DNA from: JAMZMI01 sp039944535
GTDB taxonomy: Bacteria; Bacteroidota; Bacteroidia; Cytophagales; Cyclobacteriaceae
Direction: 5' to 3'
DNA length: 64,000 nt
Assembly: GCA_039944535.1 (NCBI GenBank)
Contig: JBDUYP010000009.1
Location: forward strand, 186,001-250,000
The position numbers and the translations under genes were made by a program. Under the pieces are notes generated by a model. It was not told the origin of the DNA. It made no database searches and saw nothing but the letters and a program-made list of their open reading frames with translations. This document shows positions 1 through 8,261 of the stretch, piece after piece. Each line of letters opens with the position of its first letter. The first letter of the stretch is position 1.

Positions 1-157
1 GGTTATTTGGAAGAATAGATATGAGGCAAGTCAGATCAAAGATTGATTTATGATCTATAATGTTTCTTATGAGGGCGTGAATGGGGATTTTGAAAAATGT
101 CCTCAATACATCTTATTTTCGCAGATTGTAAACAGAATTCATAGCCTTATTTAATCG

Positions 158-1618
158 ATGCTTTTCAACTCTATTGAGTTTGCTATTTTCTTACCGCTGA
201 TCTTCGTACTGTATTGGGCCATTGGCCCCAGACATGTCAAAGCACAGAATGTGCTATTGTTGGTGGCGAGTTATATTTTTTATGGTTGGTGGGATTGGCG
301 CTTTTTGGCGCTTATTTTCATCAGTTCGCTGATCGATTTTTTGCTTGCGCAAAAAATCGCGGAAACCGAAAAGCAAAGGAGAAGGAAATCACTGCTTGCT
401 GTCAGCCTGGTGGTGAACCTGGGAATGCTCGGTTTTTTCAAGTATTTCAATTTCTTCATCGAGTCATTCACGGATGCTTTTACCTTCTTCGGATACCAAT
501 TTTCCGCCGATCGACTTGACGTAATATTGCCGGTTGGGATAAGTTTTTACACTTTTCAGACGCTCAGTTATACCATTGACGTGTACAGGCGCAAGCTGGA
601 GCCCAATACAGATGCGATTGCATTTTTCACTTTTGTGAGTTTTTTCCCTCAGCTAGTGGCCGGGCCTATTGAGCGAGCCTCTAATCTGTTGCCACAATTC
701 ATGCGTGAGCGCAAGTTTGAGTATGGCAAAGCTGTAGATGGCATGCGCCAAATATTGTGGGGGCTGTTTAAGAAAATTGTGATAGCCGATAATCTGGGGA
801 GGCACGCAGATTATATATTCTCAGACCATACGCAGTACCCTGGCTTGGTACTATTCCTTGGAGCGTTGTTTTTTGCATTTCAGATTTACTGCGATTTTTC
901 CGGCTATTCAGATATTGCCATTGGTACGGCACGTTTGTTTGGCTTTGATTTGATGCGGAATTTTGCATTCCCGTACTTCTCACGTGACATTGCCGAGTTC
1001 TGGAGACGTTGGCATATTTCTCTTTCTACCTGGTTTAGAGACTACCTTTATATCCCACTCGGTGGTAGCAGGGGGTCTAAATATCTTCAGGTAAGAAATA
1101 CGTTTATCATCTTTCTGGTCAGTGGCTTTTGGCATGGTGCTAATTGGACTTTTATTGTCTGGGGGTTGCTACACGCGGCGTTATTCCTGCCACTGCTATT
1201 GCTAGGCAAAAACAGGAAGCATACGAACGGTATCGCTGAAGATAGACTGGTAGTAGGGGGGAAAGAGGCACTGCGCATTATCAGCACATTTATGTTGGTG
1301 ACATTGGGGTGGGTGTTTTTCAGAGCGGATAACATCGGGCATGCCTTTTCTTATTTGTGGCATATGTTTTCCAAGCTCTTTCACCCCGTCGGCCTGGCCA
1401 ATTTTCAATTTGCCAACCTGTATATCGTCAGTGACTTTATGATGCTGATTTTGTTTGTGGTTATTGAGTGGTTGCAGCGACACAAACAACACGGCCTGGA
1501 AATGACAGGTGTGAAGACTAACCGCCTGGGGCGATGGGCCATTTATCTAGGCATGATTTTCATGATTAGTATGTTTGGCCAGACAGAGGAATTACCATTT
1601 ATATATTTCCAGTTTTAA
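158..1618 (+). CDS. MBOAT-family O-acyltransferase (AlgI-like)
   Basis: This is a multi-pass inner-membrane O-acyltransferase of the MBOAT family, closest in type to AlgI, which moves acetyl groups across the membrane onto an exported polysaccharide. The 486 residues are almost all hydrophobic segments, the usual length for AlgI-like proteins. The family core is visible: a basic stretch containing RRWHISLS with FRDYLYIPLGG at about residues 281-305, and FWHGANW at about 323-329, whose histidine is the expected catalytic residue. The stop codon overlaps the ATG of the next gene by one base (TAATG), so the two are probably translated together. The substrate is unknown, because no polysaccharide synthesis genes lie in the window. 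Confidence 0.93.
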   Translation: MLFNSIEFAIFLPLIFVLYWAIGPRHVKAQNVLLLVASYIFYGWWDWRFLALIFISSLIDFLLAQKIAETEKQRRRKSLLAVSLVVNLGMLGFFKYFNFFIESFTDAFTFFGYQFSADRLDVILPVGISFYTFQTLSYTIDVYRRKLEPNTDAIAFFTFVSFFPQLVAGPIERASNLLPQFMRERKFEYGKAVDGMRQILWGLFKKIVIADNLGRHADYIFSDHTQYPGLVLFLGALFFAFQIYCDFSGYSDIAIGTARLFGFDLMRNFAFPYFSRDIAEFWRRWHISLSTWFRDYLYIPLGGSRGSKYLQVRNTFIIFLVSGFWHGANWTFIVWGLLHAALFLPLLLLGKNRKHTNGIAEDRLVVGGKEALRIISTFMLVTLGWVFFRADNIGHAFSYLWHMFSKLFHPVGLANFQFANLYIVSDFMMLILFVVIEWLQRHKQHGLEMTGVKTNRLGRWAIYLGMIFMISMFGQTEELPFIYFQF

Positions 1619-2544
1619 TGAAAAAATTCCTTAAAAATATAGCCCTTTCTATTGTCCTTTTGCCGTTGCTATATGCAGTATTGCTTTTTGTTTATGGGCT
1701 AACAGCCCCCGGAATACTTCGGAAAAATATGCCTTACGGGTCGGTTAAAGGACACCTGTATACCAGGCTGGAGGAGACCAAAACGTATGGTTCTTGCGAT
1801 GTGGTAGTACTGGGGTCTTCTCATGCTTATAGAGGCTTTGATCCACGAATTTTTAAGCAATATGGCTTGAAGATGTTCAATATGGGAAGCAGTGCTCAAA
1901 CACCCGTGCAATCTAAAATTTTGGTAGAGCGACATTTGGGTAAACTGGCCCCACGCCTCGTGATTATTGAGACCTATCCTGCTGTTTTTCAGGCTGATGG
2001 TGTTCAGCCTGCTATTGATCTCATTTCCAACGACTACATTAACGGGGAAGTGATCTGGATGGTACTCCAAATGAATAATATTCGCGTGTTTAACACATTG
2101 CTTTATGGTCTTATGAGGCAATTTTTAGGTATGCAACCCAAAGTCAAAGAAAGCAAAAAGGATCAGTATATTTCCGGTGGATATGTTGAGCGAACAATGC
2201 AAGTAATGGACGATCCGTCACAGGTTAAAGAACAGAGAAGATGGAGTTTTGACAGTACACAGGTTCGTGCTTTTGAGTCTTTGATTCAAATGTTTGATCA
2301 AAAAGAAATTCCATACGTACTCGTACAGGCTCCTATGTCCAGGGCTTTTTTAGCTCGATATTCGAATGGAGATGATGTAGATGGCTATTTCTCTAAGTTA
2401 GATCCCAACTATACGAATTTCAACAAGGTAGAGCCATTTGAAAATAAGTATTTCTACAGTGAAACGCACCTTAACCAAAAGGGCGTGGAAAAGTTCAATA
2501 GAATTCTTCTTAATGAACTTCAACAAAAGGGCTTGATTGAATAG
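1618..2544 (+). CDS. SGNH-hydrolase-like partner of the MBOAT acyltransferase
   Basis: A 308-residue protein with one N-terminal membrane anchor (about residues 8-30) followed by an extracytoplasmic domain. I see VVLGSSHAYRG near residue 63, resembling the GDSH/GSSH nucleophile block of SGNH/AlgJ-like proteins, and SETHLNQKG near residue 280, resembling the C-terminal block that carries the catalytic histidine. It starts on the last base of the upstream MBOAT gene. This matches the known pairing in which an MBOAT protein supplies acyl groups to a periplasmic SGNH partner. The acyl acceptor is unknown. The SGNH assignment rests on these two motifs and the gene pairing only. Confidence 0.75.
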   Translation: MKKFLKNIALSIVLLPLLYAVLLFVYGLTAPGILRKNMPYGSVKGHLYTRLEETKTYGSCDVVVLGSSHAYRGFDPRIFKQYGLKMFNMGSSAQTPVQSKILVERHLGKLAPRLVIIETYPAVFQADGVQPAIDLISNDYINGEVIWMVLQMNNIRVFNTLLYGLMRQFLGMQPKVKESKKDQYISGGYVERTMQVMDDPSQVKEQRRWSFDSTQVRAFESLIQMFDQKEIPYVLVQAPMSRAFLARYSNGDDVDGYFSKLDPNYTNFNKVEPFENKYFYSETHLNQKGVEKFNRILLNELQQKGLIE

Positions 2545-2551
2545 GTTCAGA

Positions 2552-2565
2552 TTGATCAAGATCAT
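2552..2565. promoter_or_regulatory. Candidate Crp/Fnr-type binding site
   Basis: The sequence TTGATCAAGATCAT lies 69 bases before the start of the universal stress protein gene. It matches the classical FNR palindrome TTGAT-N4-ATCAA at nine of ten half-site positions. Universal stress proteins are often under oxygen- or redox-responsive control in other bacteria. Function is inferred from the motif alone. Confidence 0.4.
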
Positions 2566-2634
2566 TTTCTGTCATGACTGATGTACTGGTTGTGGGATGT
2601 TTTATCGACTACATTCCTTACAAAACCCAAAGTC

Positions 2635-3468
2635 ATGAAAAAGATAGTTATTCCCTACGATTTTTCAGCCGAAGCTGAGTTGGCCTTGGATGCCGCGATA
2701 CAATATGCGCAAATTGATCCAAGCGAATTACATATGTTGCATGTGGTGGAGGTTCCTTCGAGTTACCTGAGCTTATATCCCGAATATGGTTCCCTTGATC
2801 TTGAGAGCGTTTTTGATGACGATATACTCAAGTCTATTGATCAAAGGTTGCAATCAGTAGTGCAGAGGGTCAAAGATAAAGGTCTGAAGGTTACAAGTGA
2901 TGTCGTTCACGGCAAGCCCTTTGAGAGTATTCAAAAAACAATAGCCCACCAAGATGCCGACTTGATTTTTATGGGGTCAAAAGGCGCGACAGGGCTTAAG
3001 GAAATGTTTGTTGGCTCTAACACTGAGCGGGTGATTAGAAATGCCAAAGTTCCGGTTTTTACAGTCAAGCAAAAGATTGATTTTTCTACTCTTTCTGATT
3101 TGGTTTTTGCAACGGACTTTGTGGCTGATAAATCGCTTGCGTTTGTGAAGCAATTGCAGAAACTCTTTCATTTAAAAATACGCCTTCTCAAGGTCTATAA
3201 TACCAACGAGTGGGTGTATACCGAACGCAGCGCCATGGAAAAGCTGACGGAATTTGGCATAGAAAACGGGCTTGAAAACTATTCATTGCATGTTGTCGAT
3301 TCGCCCTTCGTTACTGATGGCATTCTGAAGTTTGCCCATGAAAAAAAAGCTGACCTGATCGTAATGGGAACCCATGGATATACAGGGCTTGGGCACTTGA
3401 TTGCTGGGTCGAATGCTGAAGGTGTGGCGAATCACTCAAAGATTCCAATTTTTACAATTCACAAGTAG
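2635..3468 (+). CDS. Universal stress protein with two UspA domains
   Basis: A cytoplasmic protein made of two UspA domains in tandem (about residues 1-143 and 146-277). Each ends with the family's nucleotide-binding signature: GSKGATGL followed by GSNTERV in the first, GTHGYTGL followed by GSNAEGV in the second. Both copies therefore look competent to bind ATP. I start at the ATG at 2635, giving the typical opening MKKIVIPYDFS. The in-frame ATG 54 bases upstream would add 18 residues that do not resemble the family. A Crp/Fnr-like palindrome lies just upstream. Confidence 0.92.
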   Translation: MKKIVIPYDFSAEAELALDAAIQYAQIDPSELHMLHVVEVPSSYLSLYPEYGSLDLESVFDDDILKSIDQRLQSVVQRVKDKGLKVTSDVVHGKPFESIQKTIAHQDADLIFMGSKGATGLKEMFVGSNTERVIRNAKVPVFTVKQKIDFSTLSDLVFATDFVADKSLAFVKQLQKLFHLKIRLLKVYNTNEWVYTERSAMEKLTEFGIENGLENYSLHVVDSPFVTDGILKFAHEKKADLIVMGTHGYTGLGHLIAGSNAEGVANHSKIPIFTIHK

Positions 3469-3585
3469 TAGTTAGTTCAATAGCTTGTTTGTCACCTTCA
3501 GAACCAAAGGGGTCATTAATAGCGTAAGAGTAACTCAATAACCTGAGTCGATTCTTATCTTATTCAGGAAACAACGACTCATTTT

Positions 3586-4323
3586 ATGAAACCCGCTAAC
3601 CGAGTAATGGTAAGACTATTTGCTTTGCTTACACTATCGACCCTATTGCTTGACAAATCTTTCTCACAAGATTTGTCTTTTTTTAGATCAACAGAACAAT
3701 TTCTAAAGACTTATGTCATTGCCGGGAAGGTGGATTTCAAAAGTCTAGATTATAATTCAGAAAGCCTGGACTCACTGATCACTCAAATAGATACAATGGC
3801 TTTGGACGATCGATCCGACGATTTTAAAAAGGCCTTTTATATCAATGCTTACAATCTGCTGGTTATTCACGGTGTGTTGCAAGCGTATCCTGTAGCTAGC
3901 CCGCTTGATATAGAGGGCTTTTTCACCGAGCGAAAATTTCGGGTAGCCGGTATCAACCTTACTTTGGATGAGCTGGAGTTCAAGGTGCTTTTTAATAGCT
4001 ATAAAGATCTCAGGCTTCATTTTATTCTAAACTGTGGAGCCAAAAGTTGCCCAACACTGTTTAGTGATGCCATCACTCCGAGCGAGTTAGAAGAGCAGCT
4101 AAATTTCAGTACGGCCATGGTAATGGACCGTGATGACTTTGTGAATATTGATCATGCCAACGATCAAATAAAAGTGAGCAGGATTTTTGAATGGTACGGA
4201 GATATGTTTGAAGAATATGGTATGCCCATCAGAAAATTCATCGATCACAACAGGTTTGAAACCTTGCCGGGTTCTTATGAGATCGTGTTTGATGAGTATG
4301 ATTGGTCGTTGAATGAGTTGTGA
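3586..4323 (+). CDS. DUF547 domain-containing secreted protein
   Basis: A 245-residue protein with an N-terminal signal peptide (hydrophobic to about residue 27) and a DUF547 domain over most of the rest. Visible hallmarks are KAFYINAYNLLVIHGV near residues 85-100 and LHFILNCGAKSCPTL near 143-158, where two cysteines stand close together. No biochemical role is established for DUF547 in bacteria. It stands alone, 117 bases after the stress protein. A second in-frame ATG at residue 8 would also give a workable signal peptide. Confidence 0.85.
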   Translation: MKPANRVMVRLFALLTLSTLLLDKSFSQDLSFFRSTEQFLKTYVIAGKVDFKSLDYNSESLDSLITQIDTMALDDRSDDFKKAFYINAYNLLVIHGVLQAYPVASPLDIEGFFTERKFRVAGINLTLDELEFKVLFNSYKDLRLHFILNCGAKSCPTLFSDAITPSELEEQLNFSTAMVMDRDDFVNIDHANDQIKVSRIFEWYGDMFEEYGMPIRKFIDHNRFETLPGSYEIVFDEYDWSLNEL

Positions 4324-4443
4324 GTTGGCCTTGAAGGTTTGTTTTATGCAGGCTGGTCAAACGGATTATGACCGATATTCTGGACATTGTTTAAGGGTGT
4401 CTGCTTTTTAATTGGCGAAAAAGCATTGTAAAGTCCCCCTTAG

Positions 4444-4482
4444 TAAAAAAAAGAGCCGTCAGGAATTATCCTGACGGCTCTT
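4444..4482 (-). terminator. Rho-independent terminator of the SUF operon
   Basis: A perfect 14-bp inverted repeat (4451-4464 with 4469-4482, loop ATTA) is followed on the minus strand by a run of T at about 4450-4444. It lies 24 bases past the stop codon of the bacilliredoxin gene and closes the SUF operon. Confidence 0.9.
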
Positions 4483-4505
4483 AATCTTAGGTCTAAATTA
4501 TTCTT

Positions 4506-4922
4506 TTAACAGAATTCGTTGAAAACTTCGATAAGGTGGTTTCCGATCATTTCCGCTGACCTGCCTTCTATGTGATGTCTTTCTACAAAGTGTACAAGTT
4601 CTCCATCTTTAAACAAAGCGATAGAGGGCGAGGAAGGAGGAAATGGCAGTGTAAACTCACGCGCCTTTGCCGTAGCATCCATATCAACACCGGCGAATAC
4701 AGTTGCCAGGTGATCTGGTTTTTTTGGACTTACATCTACAGCTGCGATAACACCTGGTCTGCAGGTTCCTGCAGCACAGCCGCATACCGAGTTAATAACG
4801 ATCAGAGAAGTGCCCTTGTGATCTTTAAGGTGATTCTCAACCGCTTCTGCTGTTTTAAACTCCTCAAAGCCTACATCAGTAAGCTGTGTTCTCATCGGAG
4901 CTACTAATTCTTCTGGATACAT
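4506..4922 (-). CDS. BrxA/BrxB-family bacilliredoxin
   Basis: A 138-residue cytoplasmic thioredoxin-fold protein of the YphP/YqiW family. These proteins remove bacillithiol from oxidised protein thiols. The family opening MYPEELVAPMR and the active-site block VCGCAAGTCRPG with its C-G-C motif are present, and length is typical. It is the last gene of the SUF operon, 69 bases after the DUF59 gene, with a perfect 10-bp hairpin in the gap and a strong terminator behind. Its place with Fe-S assembly genes suggests repair of thiolated SUF proteins. A DinB protein of the bacillithiol-transferase type (35095-35622) supports the presence of this thiol. Confidence 0.93.
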   Translation of the reverse strand: MYPEELVAPMRTQLTDVGFEEFKTAEAVENHLKDHKGTSLIVINSVCGCAAGTCRPGVIAAVDVSPKKPDHLATVFAGVDMDATAKAREFTLPFPPSSPSIALFKDGELVHFVERHHIEGRSAEMIGNHLIEVFNEFC

Positions 4923-4961
4923 AATTTTTTAATTACAATGTTCAATTTACAAATTTCAATA

Positions 4962-4986
4962 CGTACATTTCTCAAGGAAATGTACG
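4962..4986 (-). repeat. Perfect 10-bp stem-loop inside the SUF operon
   Basis: CGTACATTTC at 4962-4971 is repeated in reverse complement at 4977-4986 with a five-base loop, between the DUF59 and bacilliredoxin genes. No T-run follows on the minus strand, so it is not a standard terminator. A processing or mRNA-stability element is possible. Confidence 0.5.
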
Positions 4987-4991
4987 GTTGC

Positions 4992-5318
4992 CTACATGAA
5001 GCCCAATTCAAGCTTAGCTGATTCGGACATCATATCTGTGGCATATGGTGGGTCAAATGTCACTTCTACAGAGACATCATTGACTTCTTCCAGTTCTTTT
5101 ATTCTCATCTCAATTTCCCCGGGAATGCTCTCGGCAGAAGGGCAAGCAGGGGAGGTAAGGGTCATGAGAATGTGTACGTTGTTGACAGGGAATACGTTGA
5201 TTTCATAGATCAAGCCTAGTTCAAATACGTCAACAGGTATCTCAGGATCATAGACCAATTTGATCTGATCCAGAATTTTGTCTTTTAATTCTTTTGTTTC
5301 GTCTTTGTTCTCTGACAT
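4992..5318 (-). CDS. DUF59/MIP18-type Fe-S assembly protein of the SUF operon
   Basis: A small cytoplasmic protein (108 residues from the ATG at 5318) consisting of one DUF59 (MIP18/PaaD-like) domain. It shows DPEIPVDVFELGLIYEI near residues 24-40 and LTSPACPSAESIPGEI near 57-72, with the conserved cysteine of the family. DUF59 proteins such as SufT help mature Fe-S proteins. I prefer the ATG at 5318, which overlaps the sufE stop as TGATG. A GTG one codon earlier would give 109 residues. It lies between sufE and the bacilliredoxin gene. Confidence 0.9.
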   Translation of the reverse strand: MSENKDETKELKDKILDQIKLVYDPEIPVDVFELGLIYEINVFPVNNVHILMTLTSPACPSAESIPGEIEMRIKELEEVNDVSVEVTFDPPYATDMMSESAKLELGFM

Positions 5319-5749
5319 CACGCATTCGTTTTTGTACTCAAAGCAAGGGCATATAGCTTCATCTGCTTGATCATGGCAGCAAAGCCATTTGATCTTTGCG
5401 TGCCGATAAACCTGTTCATGCCGATCTTCTCAGGAAAATAAATATCTCCGTTGAGTATGGTTTCTGTTGATTGTCCTGACAATACTCTTACCAGCAGGCT
5501 AACCAGTCCTTTGGTGATAGCTGTATTCGAATCTGCTTCAAATGCTACACTCTCATTATCCAATTGGGCATTTAGCCACACTTTTGACTGACAACCTTTG
5601 ACTATATTGTCATCGGTTTTTTGATCTTCCGTCATTTCAGGTAGCTGCTCACCGAGTTCCATTATATAATTGATGGTCATTTCCATGTCACCATCAAGCA
5701 TGGAAAACTCGTCTATAATTTCGTCTTGTATTTCTTTGATATCGCTCAT
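5318..5749 (-). CDS. sufE: SufE cysteine desulfuration protein
   Basis: SufE (143 residues) takes persulfide sulfur from SufS and hands it to the SufBCD scaffold. The catalytic cysteine is seen in VKGCQSKVWL near residues 49-58, and the length is that of free-standing SufE. Its ATG overlaps the sufS stop by four bases (ATGA), and its own stop overlaps the next start. It is the only sulfur acceptor in the operon; no SufU-like protein is present. Confidence 0.95.
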   Translation of the reverse strand: MSDIKEIQDEIIDEFSMLDGDMEMTINYIMELGEQLPEMTEDQKTDDNIVKGCQSKVWLNAQLDNESVAFEADSNTAITKGLVSLLVRVLSGQSTETILNGDIYFPEKIGMNRFIGTQRSNGFAAMIKQMKLYALALSTKTNA

Positions 5750-6981
5750 TTGCGAAACTTACTTACTATGTCCTTAAGTGCTTCGGAGAAATGCTTCACT
5801 TCCTCCACGGTATTGTAAACAGCGAATGAAGCCCTAACCGTTCCCTCAATTTGGAATATATCCATAAGTGGCTGAGTGCAGTGGTGTCCTGTTCTCACGG
5901 CAATTCCTTTGGCGTCTAGCCACATGCCCAGATCGAAAGGGTGAATACCCTCAATGTTGAACGAGATCACACTGGCTTTTTCTTTGGCTGTACCAATGGG
6001 TTGAAAACCATCAACATTTGAAAGGAGTCTGGTTCCCTCATTAAGGAGCGTTTGCTCATGGTCATGAAGAAACTCATAACCAATTTCATTCATAAATTCT
6101 ATGGCGGCTTTGAACGCTATCACATCAGCAATGTTTGGCGTACCAGCTTCGAATTTGTATGGAATGTCATTGTACGTGGTGCCCGAAAATGAAACCTCAT
6201 TGATCATTTCTCCTCCTCCCTGGTAGGGATCCATCTTTTCAAGAAGCTGACGCTTGCCGTAAAGAATGCCAACTCCCGTGGGGCCGTACATTTTATGTGC
6301 TGATAGAGCCAGGAAATCGCAATTTAAATTCTTCACGTCTATCTTACTATGAGGTGCAGCTTGTGCTGCATCCACCATGGTTATAGCTCCAGCCTTGTGA
6401 GCATCGGCTATGATTTCTTTGACGGGGTTGATTGTGCCAAGTGCATTTGAAATGTACACGGCTGACACAATTTTTGTTTTTTCTGACAATAAGTTCAGGT
6501 ACTCATCATAAATGATCTCTCCCTTTTCGTTGATAGGAATTACCCTCAGCACCGCACCTATCTGCTGGCACAATAGCTGCCAGGGCACAATGTTGCTGTG
6601 GTGTTCCATGGAGGTGATGATGATTTCATCACCCTCTTTCAAAAATTTTCTCCCATAAGCCTGAGCTACAAGGTTGATACCTTCGGTGGTACCTTTCGTG
6701 AAAATGATTTCCTCAGATTCTGGAGCATTGATAAAGACCTGCGCAGCTTTGCGTGTTTCCTCATACGCGCTTGTAGCTCTTTCTGCCAAAGTATGGATAC
6801 CTCTGTGAATGTTTGAGTTATCCTTGTTGTAATAATGTGCCAAAGCGTCAATTACAGACTTTGGTTTTTGTGAGGTGGCCGCATTGTCAAAATAGATCAG
6901 AGGTTTTCCGTTGACCTGCTGATCTAATACAGGAAATTGAGCTCTGATATCGGCTATTGACAATGTAGTGGCTGTATTCAT
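5746..6981 (-). CDS. sufS: SufS cysteine desulfurase
   Basis: A pyridoxal-phosphate enzyme (411 residues) that takes sulfur from L-cysteine, giving alanine, for Fe-S cluster assembly. The PLP-binding lysine is in LSAHKMYGPTG near residue 230. The persulfide cysteine is in RTGHHCTQP near residue 370, the arrangement of group II (SufS/CsdA) desulfurases. The N-terminal YFDNAATSQKP block is also present. The start shares one base with the sufD stop, and the end overlaps sufE, so the pair is tightly coupled. Confidence 0.97.
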   Translation of the reverse strand: MNTATTLSIADIRAQFPVLDQQVNGKPLIYFDNAATSQKPKSVIDALAHYYNKDNSNIHRGIHTLAERATSAYEETRKAAQVFINAPESEEIIFTKGTTEGINLVAQAYGRKFLKEGDEIIITSMEHHSNIVPWQLLCQQIGAVLRVIPINEKGEIIYDEYLNLLSEKTKIVSAVYISNALGTINPVKEIIADAHKAGAITMVDAAQAAPHSKIDVKNLNCDFLALSAHKMYGPTGVGILYGKRQLLEKMDPYQGGGEMINEVSFSGTTYNDIPYKFEAGTPNIADVIAFKAAIEFMNEIGYEFLHDHEQTLLNEGTRLLSNVDGFQPIGTAKEKASVISFNIEGIHPFDLGMWLDAKGIAVRTGHHCTQPLMDIFQIEGTVRASFAVYNTVEEVKHFSEALKDIVSKFRK

Positions 6982-8255
6982 TATCCTAGTTTATTTAGGA
7001 TGATATTTTCTATTTCTTCTTTGACAAGGTCTTGTTTTATTTCTTCCAAAGTTTCTACCGCAAAAGCATTGAGCATCAGCGCTTTTGCACGGGTTTTTGA
7101 AATCCCCCGAGCTCTTAGGTAGAAGATGGCATCTTCGTCTAGCTGGCCGGTAGTGCAACCATGCGAACACTTCACATCATCCGCCCAAATTTCCAATTGA
7201 GGTTTTGAGTTAACAGTAGCAGTATCCGCCATAATTATGTTGTTATTGGACTGAAATGCATTGGTTTTTTGCGCGTCAGGTCTTACGTAGATTTTACCGT
7301 TGAAGACTCCTCTTGCTTTCTCGTCAATCACACCTTTGTACAGCTCGTTGCTGAATGAGTTGGGCTGTTTATGATCTACTGTGGTATTATTGTCCACATG
7401 TGTGGAACCGCTGATCAGGTAAAGTCCGTTCATATGTCCTTCGCAGTTTTCTCCGTCAATATCTATCACAATATTGTTTCTGATAAGTGCTCCGCTGAAG
7501 GTGAATGTGTTCGTATATAGTCTTGAATCCCTGGCCTGCGTGCCATATATTCCTTGTACTGTGTATAGGTTGTTGTGATATTGTTGAAGTTTGGTAAACC
7601 GCACTTCGGCATTCGTAGCGACTTTGGCTTCAGTGATGCCAATCACAAGGTTTTTGGATTCTCCTTTGACAAAAGTCTTTTCGAAAACCTGAGTGTTACT
7701 TCCTTCTTCCGATTCTATTAAAATGCGGGGAAAAGTCAAAGCTATATCCTCAGCATCTAAAAATTGATAGATGAAGGTGGGAATATTGTCACTATTTTTT
7801 GCCGCTTTTATAGACAATCCTTTTGTGAAGAGCGCACTATTGAGCTGAGCAAAAGCATCCTGAGAGGAATTTGAAACCTTACCCAATTTGTCTACATGAG
7901 ATTCTGATATTTCACTGAAAGTCAATTCAGAGCTACTGCTCTTTATTGTAGAGAAATCAGCATTCCAATTGCCATTGATGAAAACAAGATGATTGGCTTC
8001 TTCGATAGGGTAGAAGTGTTTCTTGCATTCATCTTCATTCCATTTGTTGGCATTCGCAAAAGCTGCCTCTGAAAAGTTTTTTTCGAGTATTCGCGCTATT
8101 TGCGTGTATTTGTAAGCTTCAGATTTCCTGTCAGGAAGGCCTAAGTCTTGAAAGGCTTTAAAACTTGATTTCTTGAAATCGCCCAGTTTTCCGGCTGAGG
8201 CAATCTTCGCTTCAAATAGTGTTTCGAATTGATTTGTGAGCTTTAATTCTGCCAT
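6981..8255 (-). CDS. sufD: SufD scaffold subunit
   Basis: SufD (424 residues) forms the SufBC2D complex with SufB and SufC and is needed for iron entry and cluster assembly. The C-terminal family signature, including DVKCSHGCTTGQLD and ARGISKTRAKALMLNAFA, is clear, and the central region is the expected run of beta-helix strands. It lies seven bases after sufC and overlaps sufS by one base. The N-terminal third is less conserved, as usual in SufD. Confidence 0.95.
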   Translation of the reverse strand: MAELKLTNQFETLFEAKIASAGKLGDFKKSSFKAFQDLGLPDRKSEAYKYTQIARILEKNFSEAAFANANKWNEDECKKHFYPIEEANHLVFINGNWNADFSTIKSSSSELTFSEISESHVDKLGKVSNSSQDAFAQLNSALFTKGLSIKAAKNSDNIPTFIYQFLDAEDIALTFPRILIESEEGSNTQVFEKTFVKGESKNLVIGITEAKVATNAEVRFTKLQQYHNNLYTVQGIYGTQARDSRLYTNTFTFSGALIRNNIVIDIDGENCEGHMNGLYLISGSTHVDNNTTVDHKQPNSFSNELYKGVIDEKARGVFNGKIYVRPDAQKTNAFQSNNNIIMADTATVNSKPQLEIWADDVKCSHGCTTGQLDEDAIFYLRARGISKTRAKALMLNAFAVETLEEIKQDLVKEEIENIILNKLG

Positions 8256-8261
8256 GCTTGC

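Noticed and set aside
1..157. Tail of an upstream gene at the left edge
   Set aside because: A short open stretch ends at 18 in one frame, but nothing allows a gene to be named.
1202..1492. Minus-strand 96-codon frame inside the MBOAT gene
   Set aside because: Shadow of a strongly conserved gene; no motif or signal in the frame.
3545..3580. GAGTCG/CGACTC inverted repeat before the DUF547 gene
   Set aside because: Six-base arms 24 bases apart are too weak to support a feature.
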